Below, piece by piece: positions 17,201 through 24,326 of a stretch of DNA of 44,423 nt. The stretch is from a virus. Location of the stretch: the IMG/VR virus record IMGVR_UViG_3300009702_000037, positions 1 through 44,423 of that record. One strand, given 5' to 3'. The first letter of the stretch is position 1, and every line of letters begins with the position of its first letter. The position numbers and the translations under genes are program-made. Below the pieces are notes generated by a model. The model saw nothing but the letters and a program-made list of their open reading frames with translations. It was not told where the DNA came from and did no database searches.

Positions 17201-18378
17201 CGATAGATATACCCATTTGCATGGAGCATACCAATCATCCAATATGTATCAGCATCACCAGTTGGTTGCTTAATCTCTGTCCTGACATTATCAGCCTTTC
17301 GATAGTCTTCCAGACGTGGTAGTTCTTGCTGCTCTCCATCTATTGCGTGTGTAATAAACAGCAGCCGATCATCTTCGCCTATGTCTTCAGCGTGTTTGAA
17401 AGTATATTCCCCTTTACCAGAAGATAAGACTGCAATACGATGATCGGGCGTGCAAGAAAATAACATACCAGTTTCCGTAGTAATTGTTATTACCTCCTGA
17501 ACTCCCTGGTCAACAGCCTCAGTTACTTTTTTGTATCCAATGTCTGTCATCACTTCATCACCCTCTACAACATCCTCAATCTTTATCATCCCTTTTTTGG
17601 TATGAACAATAGTTCCCTCTGCCATACACCTGCGAACTCCGCCGCTGATACTCGCATCGCCCACCTTACACATAATGTCATGAGCATCTAGTGTTGTTAG
17701 TTTCTGGCCTTGTCTGGCTAACATTCTTTGTCGTATGAAATCAAGAGTTTCTTGTAAGACTTTCGGCCCTGAAGAGTGCCCGCCTTTTGTTTTAAGCGGA
17801 GTGCCTGCTGGTCTTAATTTAGAATAATCAAACTTGTAGTCCATCCCCTCAAACCATGCTTCTATCCCCAGCCTTAATGCTTCGGCCCATCCATCCATGG
17901 TGTCCTCTACAAAATGAGTTGGGGTGCTGCCGTTTAACCCAACTTGTTTCTTCACGACTGGCAACTTGTTTACGTGCTCGCTTTCAACTGAAAAACCCAC
18001 GCCACAGCCACACATACTAATAATTAAAGCCTCAACCCAAGCGTCAACCGAATCAACTGGCACATAACTACAGTTAAAAATAGTTTGCCCGTGCCTGCGC
18101 GCCGCCTTACCCGCCATGGCTATCATCCTCATGGACGGGGTTGCCTCCATTTTTAATAATCCTTCTCGAAGTTCTTCGTATTCTTTGTCTCCCAGTTTTT
18201 CCTGACTCATCCATTTCAAATGATCTACCACTCGATCTACTGTCTCGACCCATGTTTCTCGTCTACCTTTATCCCAGTTGAAGCGTGAATATTTGTCATA
18301 GAACTGGAATTTCTGGAGTTCCATGGGGAAGTATTTGTCAGAGTCGCTAAAAACACTTAGTGTAACTTCATCATTCAT
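14209..18378 (-). CDS. nrdJ: Adenosylcobalamin-type (class II) ribonucleotide reductase with two inteins
   Basis: A 1389-residue precursor; exteins total about 643 residues, consistent with a monomeric class II RNR (RTPR-like). Extein motifs in order: FNCSYVPVD with the first redox Cys (residue 103), SGGVRR, then after intein 1 TAMISLFD, then FGTNP joined after splicing to CGEINLRP, which contains the thiyl-radical Cys and catalytic Glu, then FCNLSI with the partner Cys, and the C-terminal thiol shuttle CLGGACMLDF. It reduces ribonucleotides to deoxyribonucleotides. No partner R2 or activase gene is seen, which fits class II. Intein 1 interrupts residues 250/651 and intein 2 residues 738/1085. 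Confidence 0.9.
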   Translation of the reverse strand: MNDEVTLSVFSDSDKYFPMELQKFQFYDKYSRFNWDKGRRETWVETVDRVVDHLKWMSQEKLGDKEYEELREGLLKMEATPSMRMIAMAGKAARRHGQTIFNCSYVPVDSVDAWVEALIISMCGCGVGFSVESEHVNKLPVVKKQVGLNGSTPTHFVEDTMDGWAEALRLGIEAWFEGMDYKFDYSKLRPAGTPLKTKGGHSSGPKVLQETLDFIRQRMLARQGQKLTTLDAHDIMCKVGDASISGGVRRCMAEGTIVHTKKGMIKIEDVVEGDEVMTDIGYKKVTEAVDQGVQEVITITTETGMLFSCTPDHRIAVLSSGKGEYTFKHAEDIGEDDRLLFITHAIDGEQQELPRLEDYRKADNVRTEIKQPTGDADTYWMIGMLHANGYIYRAPGDESRVAVSFSNNINKKAANDKIISWFNSHGITPQATKTKGEDCFVVRTGVRRMAKWFGEFKESKTPIVIDDRILNAPVEMRAAYIAGVMDGDGAHNDRPITVVSTVYEGFARQIVRVLASMGIISEIKGRDRDNPEWQKLWRVSIKDHASLVRFTELTADHRCLEIPERKAKQSGYTIPQEFIINDLPRKMWATKYSTNADRGMNSSTYSELTGIDYFVPVQIESIEKSGDVHTYDLSVEGQHVFVAEGYLVHNTAMISLFDYDDELMLGCKDGDFYETDPQRFNANNSTVWPDREMTKEEVKTFMLKMDESKRGEPGIFSRRNANLLKPERRKAHSFGTNPCLSEDTMVLTKQGHFQIKDLVGKEVEIWDGDQWVAIDNFRVTSENEPMLKIELYDGSIIRATEYHKFVLSDGRKKEAHELREGDRLLRSEAPESHGDVVSKGAYLKGFLTGDGTAHADRPILYLYDTKYACEQRLIQSAEEIEDGARNTSAVLGVDFVEYGENRKRMRRITIKNEDLSKWATDYKNRLPVEIFSWDKQSKLEYIAGVMDADGTASDTKNGYLYQISSVHKNWLRDFQTLLKTIGVYSHFNIMKKAQKVDFNDGYGEYDAKDCWRLTISQSASIILASQINFSRLVSFADKQTIYKVSPRFNKIKKVTSDGVDEKVYCCTVETNHQFSLSNGITTGQCGEINLRPMQFCNLSIAVARPEDTFETLREKVRLATIFGTIQAMENNFPGLRQDWADNNAEERLLGVDITGFMDCPLLMEKGVLTELRDYAIEVNKEYAQKLDINQAAAVTCNKPSGNSSQLLNCSSGIHARWAPYYIRRVRVNANSPARWVMEASGVKLIPDRGKSYDDAEMFVADFVVESPKGTKTRNDLTAEDQFNIWLKNKTEWTEHNPSFTLTYKPEELEGLIDLVYENQEYIGGISFLPHSDAQYDLMPYEEIDEATYQKMLSGQPDIKWHLLPQFEETDQTEAAQLVACLGGACMLDF
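15127..16164 (-). mobile_element. Intein 2 in RNR at the catalytic Cys, ending Gly-Gln
   Basis: Residues 739-1084 (346 aa), beginning Cys (CLSEDTMVL) and followed by block B-like ATEYHKFVL. Two LAGLIDADG motifs are intact: YLKGFLTGDG and YIAGVMDADG. The C-terminus is GITTGQ before extein Cys1085, so the usual penultimate His and terminal Asn are replaced by Gly and Gln. Gln-ending inteins are known to splice. The +1 residue is the RNR catalytic Cys, so the enzyme is dead until splicing. Confidence 0.88.
16429..17628 (-). mobile_element. Intein 1 in RNR with LAGLIDADG endonuclease
   Basis: Residues 251-650 of the RNR precursor (400 aa). It starts with Cys (CMAEGTIV, block A), has a block B-like CTPDHRIAV and ends with GYLVHN before extein Thr651, a standard splice junction. 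The centre carries two dodecapeptide motifs, YWMIGMLHANG and YIAGVMDGDG, of a LAGLIDADG homing endonuclease. The second retains its acidic residue; the first has Ala-Asn in place of the usual acidic pair, so cleavage activity may be weakened. Inserted after SGGVRR. Confidence 0.9.
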
Positions 18379-18459
18379 ATTTGGAAGTTGAGATAAAAAT
18401 CTATCTACAACTTACAGCAAAAATACAGCCCGATGCAATATGACATTTTGTTGATTTTT

Positions 18460-18549
18460 TGGCGGAGAAGATAGGGGTCGAACCTACACGCCAATTTCTT
18501 GACACTAGTTTTCAAGACCAGGGCGATGCCAATTACGCTTTACTTCTCC
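18460..18549 (-). tRNA. tRNA-Ser (TGA) with encoded CCA
   Basis: Class II tRNA with acceptor GGAGAAG/CTTCTCC, anticodon stem CTGGT/ACTAG and loop CTTGAAA (TGA), a long variable arm, T-loop TTCGACC, discriminator G and genomic CCA. Span includes the CCA. It is directly followed upstream by an odd tRNA-like RNA. Confidence 0.9.
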
Positions 18550-18553
18550 ATGC

Positions 18554-18674
18554 CTTTTGTGAGAGAAGGGACTCGAACCCTTTTAGCCTATTGGCCATGT
18601 TTGTATATTCCAGTAGTTGCCAAGACAAAGGCAACGCCATGTGCGACTCGCCATCTTCGCCGCTCTCACAAAAG
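18554..18674 (-). ncRNA. tRNA-like RNA with 12-bp closing stem
   Basis: A canonical T-arm (AAGGG TTCGAGT CCCTT) and a D-arm-like GCGA/TCGC loop containing GG sit on a 12-bp closing stem (CTTTTGTGAGAG and its complement) instead of a 7-bp acceptor. The anticodon-like hairpin GTTGCC/GGCAAC has an 8-base loop, and there are extra bases before it and a long variable region, giving about 112 bases where class II tRNAs have about 90. It may be a degenerate class II tRNA or a Y-RNA-like tRNA mimic, like the three RNAs near 24.2-24.7 kb. Confidence 0.55.
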
Positions 18675-18685
18675 CCGAGACATGT

Positions 18686-18913
18686 CTAAAGTATATCATC
18701 ATCATTTGCGGTAGAGCCCGCTTCTGATGGGGGTTCTTCCCGAGTAAATCGAGGTTTGGTTCCACCCTTTTCGTAAAATCTGTTTTCAAACAATGCAAAG
18801 TTTTCACCTTCCTTGAAAGACACATCTTTTGAAAATTTGATAGACAACATCATGTCGCCGTTTTTGGTCTTTTTCACCCAAGCGGCTGCTATTTGTTCCC
18901 ATTTATCTGTCAT
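18686..18913 (-). CDS. Hypothetical protein (75 aa)
   Basis: Starts MTDKWEQIAAAWVKKTK with ribosome site CGAAAGGGGGTG. Beta-strand-rich middle (GDMMLSIKFSKDVSFKEG) and acidic tail ending NDDDIL resemble small single-strand-binding-like proteins, but the similarity is weak. Lies between tRNA genes. Confidence 0.65.
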   Translation of the reverse strand: MTDKWEQIAAAWVKKTKNGDMMLSIKFSKDVSFKEGENFALFENRFYEKGGTKPRFTREEPPSEAGSTANDDDIL

Positions 18914-18964
18914 AAGTTTTCACCCCCTTTCGTTTGGTTTCGTAATCATTTTTCATGTTTAAGC

Positions 18965-19034
18965 ACGGACGCCTGGGATTGAACCAGGATGATGGGTTTT
19001 GGAGACCCACATGTTGCCAGTTACATTACGCCCG
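18965..19034 (-). tRNA. tRNA-Trp (CCA anticodon)
   Basis: 70-base tRNA: acceptor CGGGCGT/GCGTCCG with G-U pairs, anticodon stem TGGGT/ACCCA with loop CTCCAAA (anticodon CCA), T-arm CCTGG TTCAATC CCAGG. D-arm is short. The CCA tail is not encoded. Confidence 0.85.
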
Positions 19035-19039
19035 CTGAC

Positions 19040-19068
19040 GGGAGGGACTTGTGTCTCTAGCCCCTCCC
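19040..19068 (-). other. GC-rich hairpin next to tRNA-Trp
   Basis: GGGAGGG pairs with CCCTCCC across a 15-base loop, 6 bases upstream of tRNA-Trp on the minus strand. No T-run follows. It may punctuate processing between the nuclease-like gene and the tRNA. Confidence 0.4.
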
Positions 19069-19163
19069 AGTTGAGATATCTCACCTTTGTGCACTCAGGG
19101 ATCTGATTGAAAGAAGGTGATGGTGACAGTACCGCATTGGTACCAGTGAACAATATATCATAC

Positions 19164-19535
19164 TTAGTCTCCGCTGTAACTATCAGTTTTTACTTCCAGC
19201 TCCCTGACCGTCCAGACTTTTCGCTTGCCCCTGGGGCCTCGTTTGGCCCACCCGTGGATTACTATCCTGTTGCCTGCTTTCAACCAAGCCTGACTGTATT
19301 CGTTTTCTAGGATCTTATTCAGCCGAGCTGATACATTGGACCCAGAAGTGGTTTGAATGGCCAGGACGCCGCTCTCAGTGGGCGAGATGGCCACTATATC
19401 TATAAACCCAAACAAGTCTTGGCGGCGTTTAATAAAACTATTCCAATGCTCAGTTATCCCACATAAATAACCCTGGTCTCTCAAGTCCTTTAACGATCTT
19501 TGTGTTGGGGTAGTGGCCATGGACAGTAAACCCAT
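19164..19535 (-). CDS. PD-(D/E)XK-like nuclease or resolvase-like protein (123 aa)
   Basis: The segment DLFGFIDIVAISPTESG followed by VLAIQTTSGSN has the shape of a restriction-endonuclease-like core: an acidic residue in FIDIV and a Q-x-T/S strand replacing the usual E-x-K. Small phage proteins of this type are often annotated as Holliday-junction-resolvase-like. Starts at 19535 or at the second Met 15 bases on (MATTPTQRS). Last gene of the Ro/JAMM/ThiF operon, 9 bases after ThiF. Active-site identity is uncertain. Confidence 0.5.
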   Translation of the reverse strand: MGLLSMATTPTQRSLKDLRDQGYLCGITEHWNSFIKRRQDLFGFIDIVAISPTESGVLAIQTTSGSNVSARLNKILENEYSQAWLKAGNRIVIHGWAKRGPRGKRKVWTVRELEVKTDSYSGD

Positions 19536-19544
19536 ACTAACGCA

Positions 19545-20111
19545 CTACAGTATCTGTTTCAAATATTTCTCACTCCCTACATAACTTTCTTTGTCTCCGT
19601 TTTTTATGTATTGCCCCACTACATTCGACGCCAGACCTGAAACAAACAGAACAAAACCCCTTGCTCCTTGCATCTGGCAAATGTCAAAACCCTCTTCGTA
19701 ATCTGTGGGTGGCTCGTATATCTCGTCCCAAGCTATCTGCAATGTCCGTTGTGGTGACATGCCAACGTGAAGGGTGTTGACGAGTGAATTATTATGGACA
19801 AGACTGCGAGCGAAATGATTGTCGAAACAGTCAACAATAAGATCCCAGTCGCCTTCCAAAATAGCCTTTGTGTCTTCATCTAACTTTTGATTGATAATAT
19901 CTATTTTTTTACCAAGGTCTTTATAGATATTGTATTGTAGCGCCTCAACCTTAAACAGACCAACCTGATCTCTGCGATAGTATTGAGTGCCCGCCGCAAT
20001 GTTGCGATCTTCAACCCTGTCGTAATCTAGTACGGTAACAGAATTATCCCCCGCCAAGATAGACGCAACCCAACTACCAAGTGCTCCTGCGCCCAAAACT
20101 AAAATCTTCAT
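19545..20111 (-). CDS. ThiF/E1-like adenylating enzyme (188 aa)
   Basis: Rossmann-type ThiF/MoeB/E1 fold: GAGALGS glycine loop at residues 7-13, VLDYDRVEDRNI acidic strand at 27-38, VDCFDNHFAR at 93-102 and a candidate thioester Cys145 in DICQMQGARG. At 188 residues it is a minimal E1 without extra domains. Family members adenylate the C-terminus of a Ubl or sulfur carrier, but no Ubl gene lies in this operon. Its start overlaps a small membrane peptide gene (ATGA). Linked to JAMM and SPFH genes. Substrate unknown. Confidence 0.8.
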   Translation of the reverse strand: MKILVLGAGALGSWVASILAGDNSVTVLDYDRVEDRNIAAGTQYYRRDQVGLFKVEALQYNIYKDLGKKIDIINQKLDEDTKAILEGDWDLIVDCFDNHFARSLVHNNSLVNTLHVGMSPQRTLQIAWDEIYEPPTDYEEGFDICQMQGARGFVLFVSGLASNVVGQYIKNGDKESYVGSEKYLKQIL

Positions 20112-20218
20112 TTTTCTCCCATTTTCTTACCAAGCCACCTGGACAATATCAGGGCTAGGTTCATCAAGATAACAAACGCGGGGATGGCAAAAACAAGAAA
20201 GATAATTAGTCTAACCAT
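20108..20218 (-). CDS. Small membrane peptide (36 aa)
   Basis: Starts MVRLIIFLVFAIPAFVIL, a single hydrophobic helix of about 25 residues, followed by a basic tail (SRWLGKKMGEK). Its stop overlaps the ThiF start by four bases and its ATG lies 8 bases after a TATAAT box, so it is probably made from a leaderless transcript. Likely an inner-membrane peptide working with the SPFH protein or ThiF. Confidence 0.7.
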   Translation of the reverse strand: MVRLIIFLVFAIPAFVILMNLALILSRWLGKKMGEK

Positions 20219-20226
20219 ATAGATAT

Positions 20227-20274
20227 ATTATAACAAACTTTTCACATCTTAGCCCACTATTTTTATAGGCTAAG
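20227..20274 (-). promoter_or_regulatory. Promoter with upstream stem-loop shared with the E1 operon
   Basis: TATAAT (20232-20227) lies 8 bases before the peptide gene. Upstream is a perfect 7-bp stem CTTAGCC/GGCTAAG (20248-20274) followed by ATGTGA on the minus strand. The same stem plus AAGATGTGA recurs at 31871-31897 before the other E1 gene. It could be a terminator for the SPFH gene or a protein-binding site controlling both loci. Confidence 0.55.
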
Positions 20275-20342
20275 GGTAAAAAACTAGTTTTGGCAGCTGG
20301 GGTTATTCTCTCCAAACTGGTCTTTTTTAGCTATGAGTTAGT

Positions 20343-21197
20343 TTATTGACCGAGAGCTGGGAAAAAGATACCAGCTTGATCGCTCGTAATAATTTGTGGA
20401 ACTTGCCCCGACCATTTTTTGACCCACTCCATCTCTAAGAATGGTTGGGTAATAGTTTGAGCCTGTAGACGTTGGCGCTCTGCCTCAGCTTCAGCATCTT
20501 TAATCGTGGCCTCTTTGCGAAACTCAGCCTGAAGGGCTTTGTTTTGTTCTGTTTCAACCCGCACGGCTTCTAATTGCTTCTCTTCAATCGCGCTAACGTA
20601 TTGAGGAGAGAACCTGATCTCACGAAGACCAATGCTGTCTAGCACCAGCCCTGCTTCCTCGAATCTGGGTCGTAGCTTTTCCTCGATCTGTTGTGCAATC
20701 TCTTCACCTCCTTCACCAGTGTAGAGTGTGCTTGCCTCATAGTTACGAGGAATGTTGCGCGCCCAAATCCTTGACTCTGTTTTGATTACTTTTTCAACTA
20801 AAGCCTCTTCGCTCCCATATCTGTTCACAATGTTGACCGCTTGTGATCCATCAATCGCAAACCGAATGGTGTAATAGATATCAACACTTTGTCCATCAGA
20901 CGTGTTGGTATCAACAGGGTAGTCTTTGTAGTCAGAATCAGACCCACTTTGCTTCTCTTCGTCAGATGTCTCATAGGTCATCCATCGAGTGTTAAGCCGC
21001 TCTGTCCCGTCAACGAAAGGAATCAAGGTGTGGAACCCAGGCTGAAGTACACGACCAGTAGTCGCGCTAAACCTTGTCACCACTTGGACTGATCCTGCCT
21101 TTACTGTTGTAAAAGCTGACAAAACAACTGCCAGTAAAACCAAGAGAATAGCTGCGCCGATAATTAAACTTCTCAAAAATTTTGCTTCATCTGTCAT
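20343..21197 (-). CDS. SPFH/Band 7 (prohibitin-like) membrane protein (284 aa)
   Basis: N-terminal transmembrane helix (residues 9-31, LIIGAAILLVLLAVVLSAF), then a Band 7 domain: VKAGSVQVVTRFSATTGRVL, QPGFHTLIPFVD, SVDIYYTIRFAID, and a C-terminal Glu/Ala/Gln-rich coiled coil (KEATIKDAEAEAERQRLQAQ). Prohibitin-like proteins form large membrane rings that scaffold proteases and other enzymes. Strong ribosome site AGAGAGGAGGTG; start overlaps the JAMM stop by four bases. It may anchor the JAMM/ThiF/Ro products at the host membrane. Confidence 0.88.
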   Translation of the reverse strand: MTDEAKFLRSLIIGAAILLVLLAVVLSAFTTVKAGSVQVVTRFSATTGRVLQPGFHTLIPFVDGTERLNTRWMTYETSDEEKQSGSDSDYKDYPVDTNTSDGQSVDIYYTIRFAIDGSQAVNIVNRYGSEEALVEKVIKTESRIWARNIPRNYEASTLYTGEGGEEIAQQIEEKLRPRFEEAGLVLDSIGLREIRFSPQYVSAIEEKQLEAVRVETEQNKALQAEFRKEATIKDAEAEAERQRLQAQTITQPFLEMEWVKKWSGQVPQIITSDQAGIFFPALGQ

Positions 21198-21691
21198 TGC
21201 TTGCTCACCTCCTCTCTATGCTCGTTAATTGTTTCTTGTTTTTTAAGAGTCGATCCTAAAATCAACGTGTTGATTACATGGGGAAAGTCGTCTTTCTTCC
21301 GAGTTGTTTTTATCTCGCGGCTCAAGAAAAACTCTCCATCAACTTCCATCGCGACCCATCTGCAATACTGCCAATCGCGACCGTTGACATAAGAGCACAC
21401 CGACATCCTCACGGGGAATGGGTGCAAAACCTTAACCCAGTCTTTCAACATGCCAATGTCTGTTTGACTCAAGCTACCCATGTCTGGGGGGTGAGTGTGT
21501 GCAAACTCGAATACAGAGCCTGGACTTAGTTCATGTAACGCCCAAACCTCTTTCCAGTTGAACTCAACTGATGCCTCGCTCCCGTAATAGATTCTGACTA
21601 TGTTGCCAGACTCCGACAATATCGCCCCAGTCTCGCGATAGAAGTTGTCTCGCCTCCGCTTACTATTCTCTGGTAATGTATAGCCCGCCAT
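21194..21691 (-). CDS. JAMM/MPN metalloprotease (JAB-like, 165 aa)
   Basis: JAB fold with the metal site complete: Glu20 (RETGAILSE), His65-Thr-His67 in FAHTHPPD and Ser75/Asp78 in SLSQTD, the E...HxH...SxxD signature. The family removes ubiquitin-like tags or cleaves isopeptide bonds. The ATG at 21691 follows GGAAGGGGGTG and overlaps the upstream gene by 29 bases; an earlier Met would add 28 residues with no ribosome site. With ThiF in the same operon it suggests a tag/untag cycle. Confidence 0.85.
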   Translation of the reverse strand: MAGYTLPENSKRRRDNFYRETGAILSESGNIVRIYYGSEASVEFNWKEVWALHELSPGSVFEFAHTHPPDMGSLSQTDIGMLKDWVKVLHPFPVRMSVCSYVNGRDWQYCRWVAMEVDGEFFLSREIKTTRKKDDFPHVINTLILGSTLKKQETINEHREEVSKQ

Positions 21692-22535
21692 ATCCGACAC
21701 CCCCTTCCTCTTGGTATATCTTCGACAAATGAATTGCACTTTGAAGAGTATGCTCTTTGTCATGACCAGAGGCACAAAAGCCCAGGTCTATAATAGACAT
21801 CCGATCATTAATCACACTTTTTATTTGAGTTCCGCCAACCTTCCATGTGACCAAATACCTGCCACCAGGTTCTTTGGTGTAAGAAACCAACTCTCCACCT
21901 GCGTTCTCTATTTGGAGTTTTAGCCTGGTTTTGAAGTCGGCCTTGAACTTCTTGATCCAGTTGTGCTTCTGGTCTTTAGAGAGATTCATTTTTAACAAGT
22001 CTTGGTACGCCCGATAACTAGACCTGTATAACCCTTGGCATAAAAAATAATACCGTAACTCTGGTGTGGCGCCTTTTATGTGGTCGATAGATGTCTCTTC
22101 TTCAAATGCTTGCTTGACCTGCTCCACCACTTTTCTATCTCTTGAGTAGTCAATCCCCGCAAAGTAAAGCCGACCATCCTCCCACAAAACAGTTTTTATA
22201 TGATCCCACGATGTAACATTATCTCCTAAGAGAAACCGTGCGGTATTGCCCCCAGTCTTTTTGCGAAGGTTGTTAAAATTAATCGGCACAAACTCATCTG
22301 AAAGCGCCATGCCTGTCAAAACATCCTTCCCCTCGACCACCTCGTCTATCTCCATTAAACTTGCGGGCCGTAACACCTTAACATCGTTGCCTAGCTCTAC
22401 TAGGTACCAGCCATCATTATTATTTGCTTTTATCAATCTAGTTTTGTAGCGCCCCCAATTATTGGACACAGGTAAAACAACTTGTCTCGTTTCTGATAGC
22501 TTAGATAAAACATCCTGCATTTTAGACAATTCCAT
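21663..22535 (-). CDS. Hypothetical protein between Ro and JAMM genes (290 aa)
   Basis: Starts MELSKMQDVLSKLSETR, overlapping the Ro gene by 14 bases. Contains a beta-rich start (RLIKANNNDGWYLVELGNDVK, split here by type), a helical middle (YRSSYRAYQDLLKMNLSKDQ), and a segment VINDRMSIIDLGFCASGHDK near residues 244-263 with a Cys and His pair. No family recognised. The coupling makes a functional tie to Ro likely. Confidence 0.6.
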   Translation of the reverse strand: MELSKMQDVLSKLSETRQVVLPVSNNWGRYKTRLIKANNNDGWYLVELGNDVKVLRPASLMEIDEVVEGKDVLTGMALSDEFVPINFNNLRKKTGGNTARFLLGDNVTSWDHIKTVLWEDGRLYFAGIDYSRDRKVVEQVKQAFEEETSIDHIKGATPELRYYFLCQGLYRSSYRAYQDLLKMNLSKDQKHNWIKKFKADFKTRLKLQIENAGGELVSYTKEPGGRYLVTWKVGGTQIKSVINDRMSIIDLGFCASGHDKEHTLQSAIHLSKIYQEEGGVGYGGLYITRE

Positions 22536-24162
22536 ACCATTCTGGTAACTCTAGTAGTTTGGTGCTCATAATCTCTTCAATGACCACCTCTGGGCCTTTA
22601 ATGGCCTTCCCCAGGGTTTGTGCAACCAGGGCTGACTCACTCAATCTATCAGGTGTGATAGTCACCACTGGGATACCTGCTAATTCATAAACCTCTTTTA
22701 AATACGTAGACGTGCCCTGCCCACCGTTAACAATTATCCAAAGCATTGCCTTGGGCTTTTTAACATCTGGGTTTTGTTCATGATACTTAACAATCCCTTG
22801 TGGTAACGTGCCATCATAATTGTGTCCTCCGTCTGAAATAAAGATGTCTACCTCTGCCCCAAACTCTCTGGCCTCTTGGTAAAGAGCGAAACAGTCAGTT
22901 GACCCCCCAAGGGCTATGCCATACAGCTTGCTGGCAAACGCGTCTTGAGTAAACTCGGGTTGATTGGTTTTAGGATTTCTTGGGAGCTCCATTCTTTGTC
23001 CACCGACTGAGAAAGTTCCCCATGCTAGGTTTTCTTCTGGATTGTTAATCATCTCGGCTATCTGAGAACCTTGGTCTCTAATCACATGGATGGCCCGCTC
23101 CATACTATAACTAGTGTCCAAATGGATAAATGTTTTGCCGATCTCTTTCATCTGTTCTTTGCGGCTCTCAGAGCGCGCAGTCTTCATAACCTCTTTTACT
23201 GCCTTGGTCGCTGAGTCATTGATTAGCTTGGTTCTGTCTAGGGCGGATTTGGCTCCTCTAATTTTATTCTTATATACTTTTAGGAACTCTTCGTCACCCA
23301 ACAGACCTGCATCTTCAAACACACTTCTCAAAATAACAGCTTGCTCAGCCGTGGCTTGCTCCATCAGTGCATAAGCAACCACTGGAGAGACTCGGTCAAG
23401 TGCGCCAACCACCCCGAGAACTGGCAGTTTGTCATTCATTATTTTTTGAGCTATTTGTTTGTCGTCCAACCCATCAAAGTTAAACGGACTATCTGAGAAC
23501 TCGATCGTCTGTCCTTTCTGGTTCCATCGCAAAATAGCGGCGGCCTCATCACTTGGAGACAGCCTCATCGCTCGATAGATGTTTGTGTATTTTTTAGCAA
23601 GCCCAGCCTTTTTAATACCTCGCAAAATAACCAAATTCTTCTCACGATATCTGACATACTTTTTGACAGCTGTTCTCAGAGTAGTCGGAAAATGTCGTGC
23701 AGCATTCAACTCTCCATCTATTCCGTATTTAAGCCCACCCAGCTCGATCACCCTGCCTACTAAGATCGGGGATAGTTTTTGGATTGCCGCCGCTGACACC
23801 ACTCGGAGATTTGGCTTATAGAAATCAGACTCTGGTGAAAACTTTTCCCCGTTAGCTGACGACAGTGAGTTCAAATAAACCATCAATACCTGTAGGTCAC
23901 GAGGCACACTATCTCCCTGTTTAATTAACCAAGAAGTAAAGTGAGCTAAGAAGTATGGATCTTTTTCTGTTAATGGATAAAACTGCTCAATCAACTCAAG
24001 TGCTTTGTCTTTGTTTAACCCTTTGCCTACCACCTTGCCCTCTTCGTCACGGAGTGTCCCCCACATGTGCTTAACCCCTTCAAGCACTGCTTGGTATGCC
24101 TCAAGACGATCAGAGTTTTGCAAATAAGGTAGGTTTGGATTTTCCATTTTTATCATTTCCAT
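22522..24162 (-). CDS. rsr: Ro60/TROVE-domain RNA-binding protein (Rsr-like)
   Basis: A 546-residue Ro protein: helical HEAT-like TROVE ring (about residues 15-335, with VPRDLQVLMVYLNSL and LGGLKYGIDGELNAARHFPT) followed by a von Willebrand A domain whose metal site DTSYS (349-353) is intact, then FISDGGHN. Ro binds misfolded ncRNAs through its ring and Y RNAs on its outer surface, and in bacteria can deliver RNA to PNPase. Start at 24162 (MEMIKM) or 24147 (MENPNL). Three Y-RNA-like genes end 8 bases upstream, and the JAMM/SPFH/ThiF genes follow in the same operon. Confidence 0.9.
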   Translation of the reverse strand: MEMIKMENPNLPYLQNSDRLEAYQAVLEGVKHMWGTLRDEEGKVVGKGLNKDKALELIEQFYPLTEKDPYFLAHFTSWLIKQGDSVPRDLQVLMVYLNSLSSANGEKFSPESDFYKPNLRVVSAAAIQKLSPILVGRVIELGGLKYGIDGELNAARHFPTTLRTAVKKYVRYREKNLVILRGIKKAGLAKKYTNIYRAMRLSPSDEAAAILRWNQKGQTIEFSDSPFNFDGLDDKQIAQKIMNDKLPVLGVVGALDRVSPVVAYALMEQATAEQAVILRSVFEDAGLLGDEEFLKVYKNKIRGAKSALDRTKLINDSATKAVKEVMKTARSESRKEQMKEIGKTFIHLDTSYSMERAIHVIRDQGSQIAEMINNPEENLAWGTFSVGGQRMELPRNPKTNQPEFTQDAFASKLYGIALGGSTDCFALYQEAREFGAEVDIFISDGGHNYDGTLPQGIVKYHEQNPDVKKPKAMLWIIVNGGQGTSTYLKEVYELAGIPVVTITPDRLSESALVAQTLGKAIKGPEVVIEEIMSTKLLELPEWYGIV

Positions 24163-24169
24163 ATAACCC

Positions 24170-24326
24170 TGGCCATTTTTCTATTTCATCTGAGTGAGTG
24201 CTGCTTGATGATGAAAAACATAACTGGAATCGAACCAGCTACTCTGAGATTAAATGTCTCGTGCTCTACCAAATGAGCTATATGCTTGTTAGCAAACACC
24301 TGAGAGATGAAATAGAAAAATGGCCA
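24170..24326 (-). ncRNA. Y-RNA-like RNA 1 (tRNA mimic on a 22-bp stem)
   Basis: Perfect 22-bp inverted repeat (24305-24326 with 24170-24191) encloses a full tRNA cloverleaf: acceptor AAGCATA/TATGTTT, D-arm GCTC/GAGC with GG, anticodon stem around CATTTAA and T-arm GCTGG TTCGATT CCAGT. Position 33 is A rather than the universal U, so it should not decode. It contains the box TGCTAACAAGC and ends 8 bases before the Ro ATG. This is the architecture of bacterial YrlA-type Y RNAs. Confidence 0.82.
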
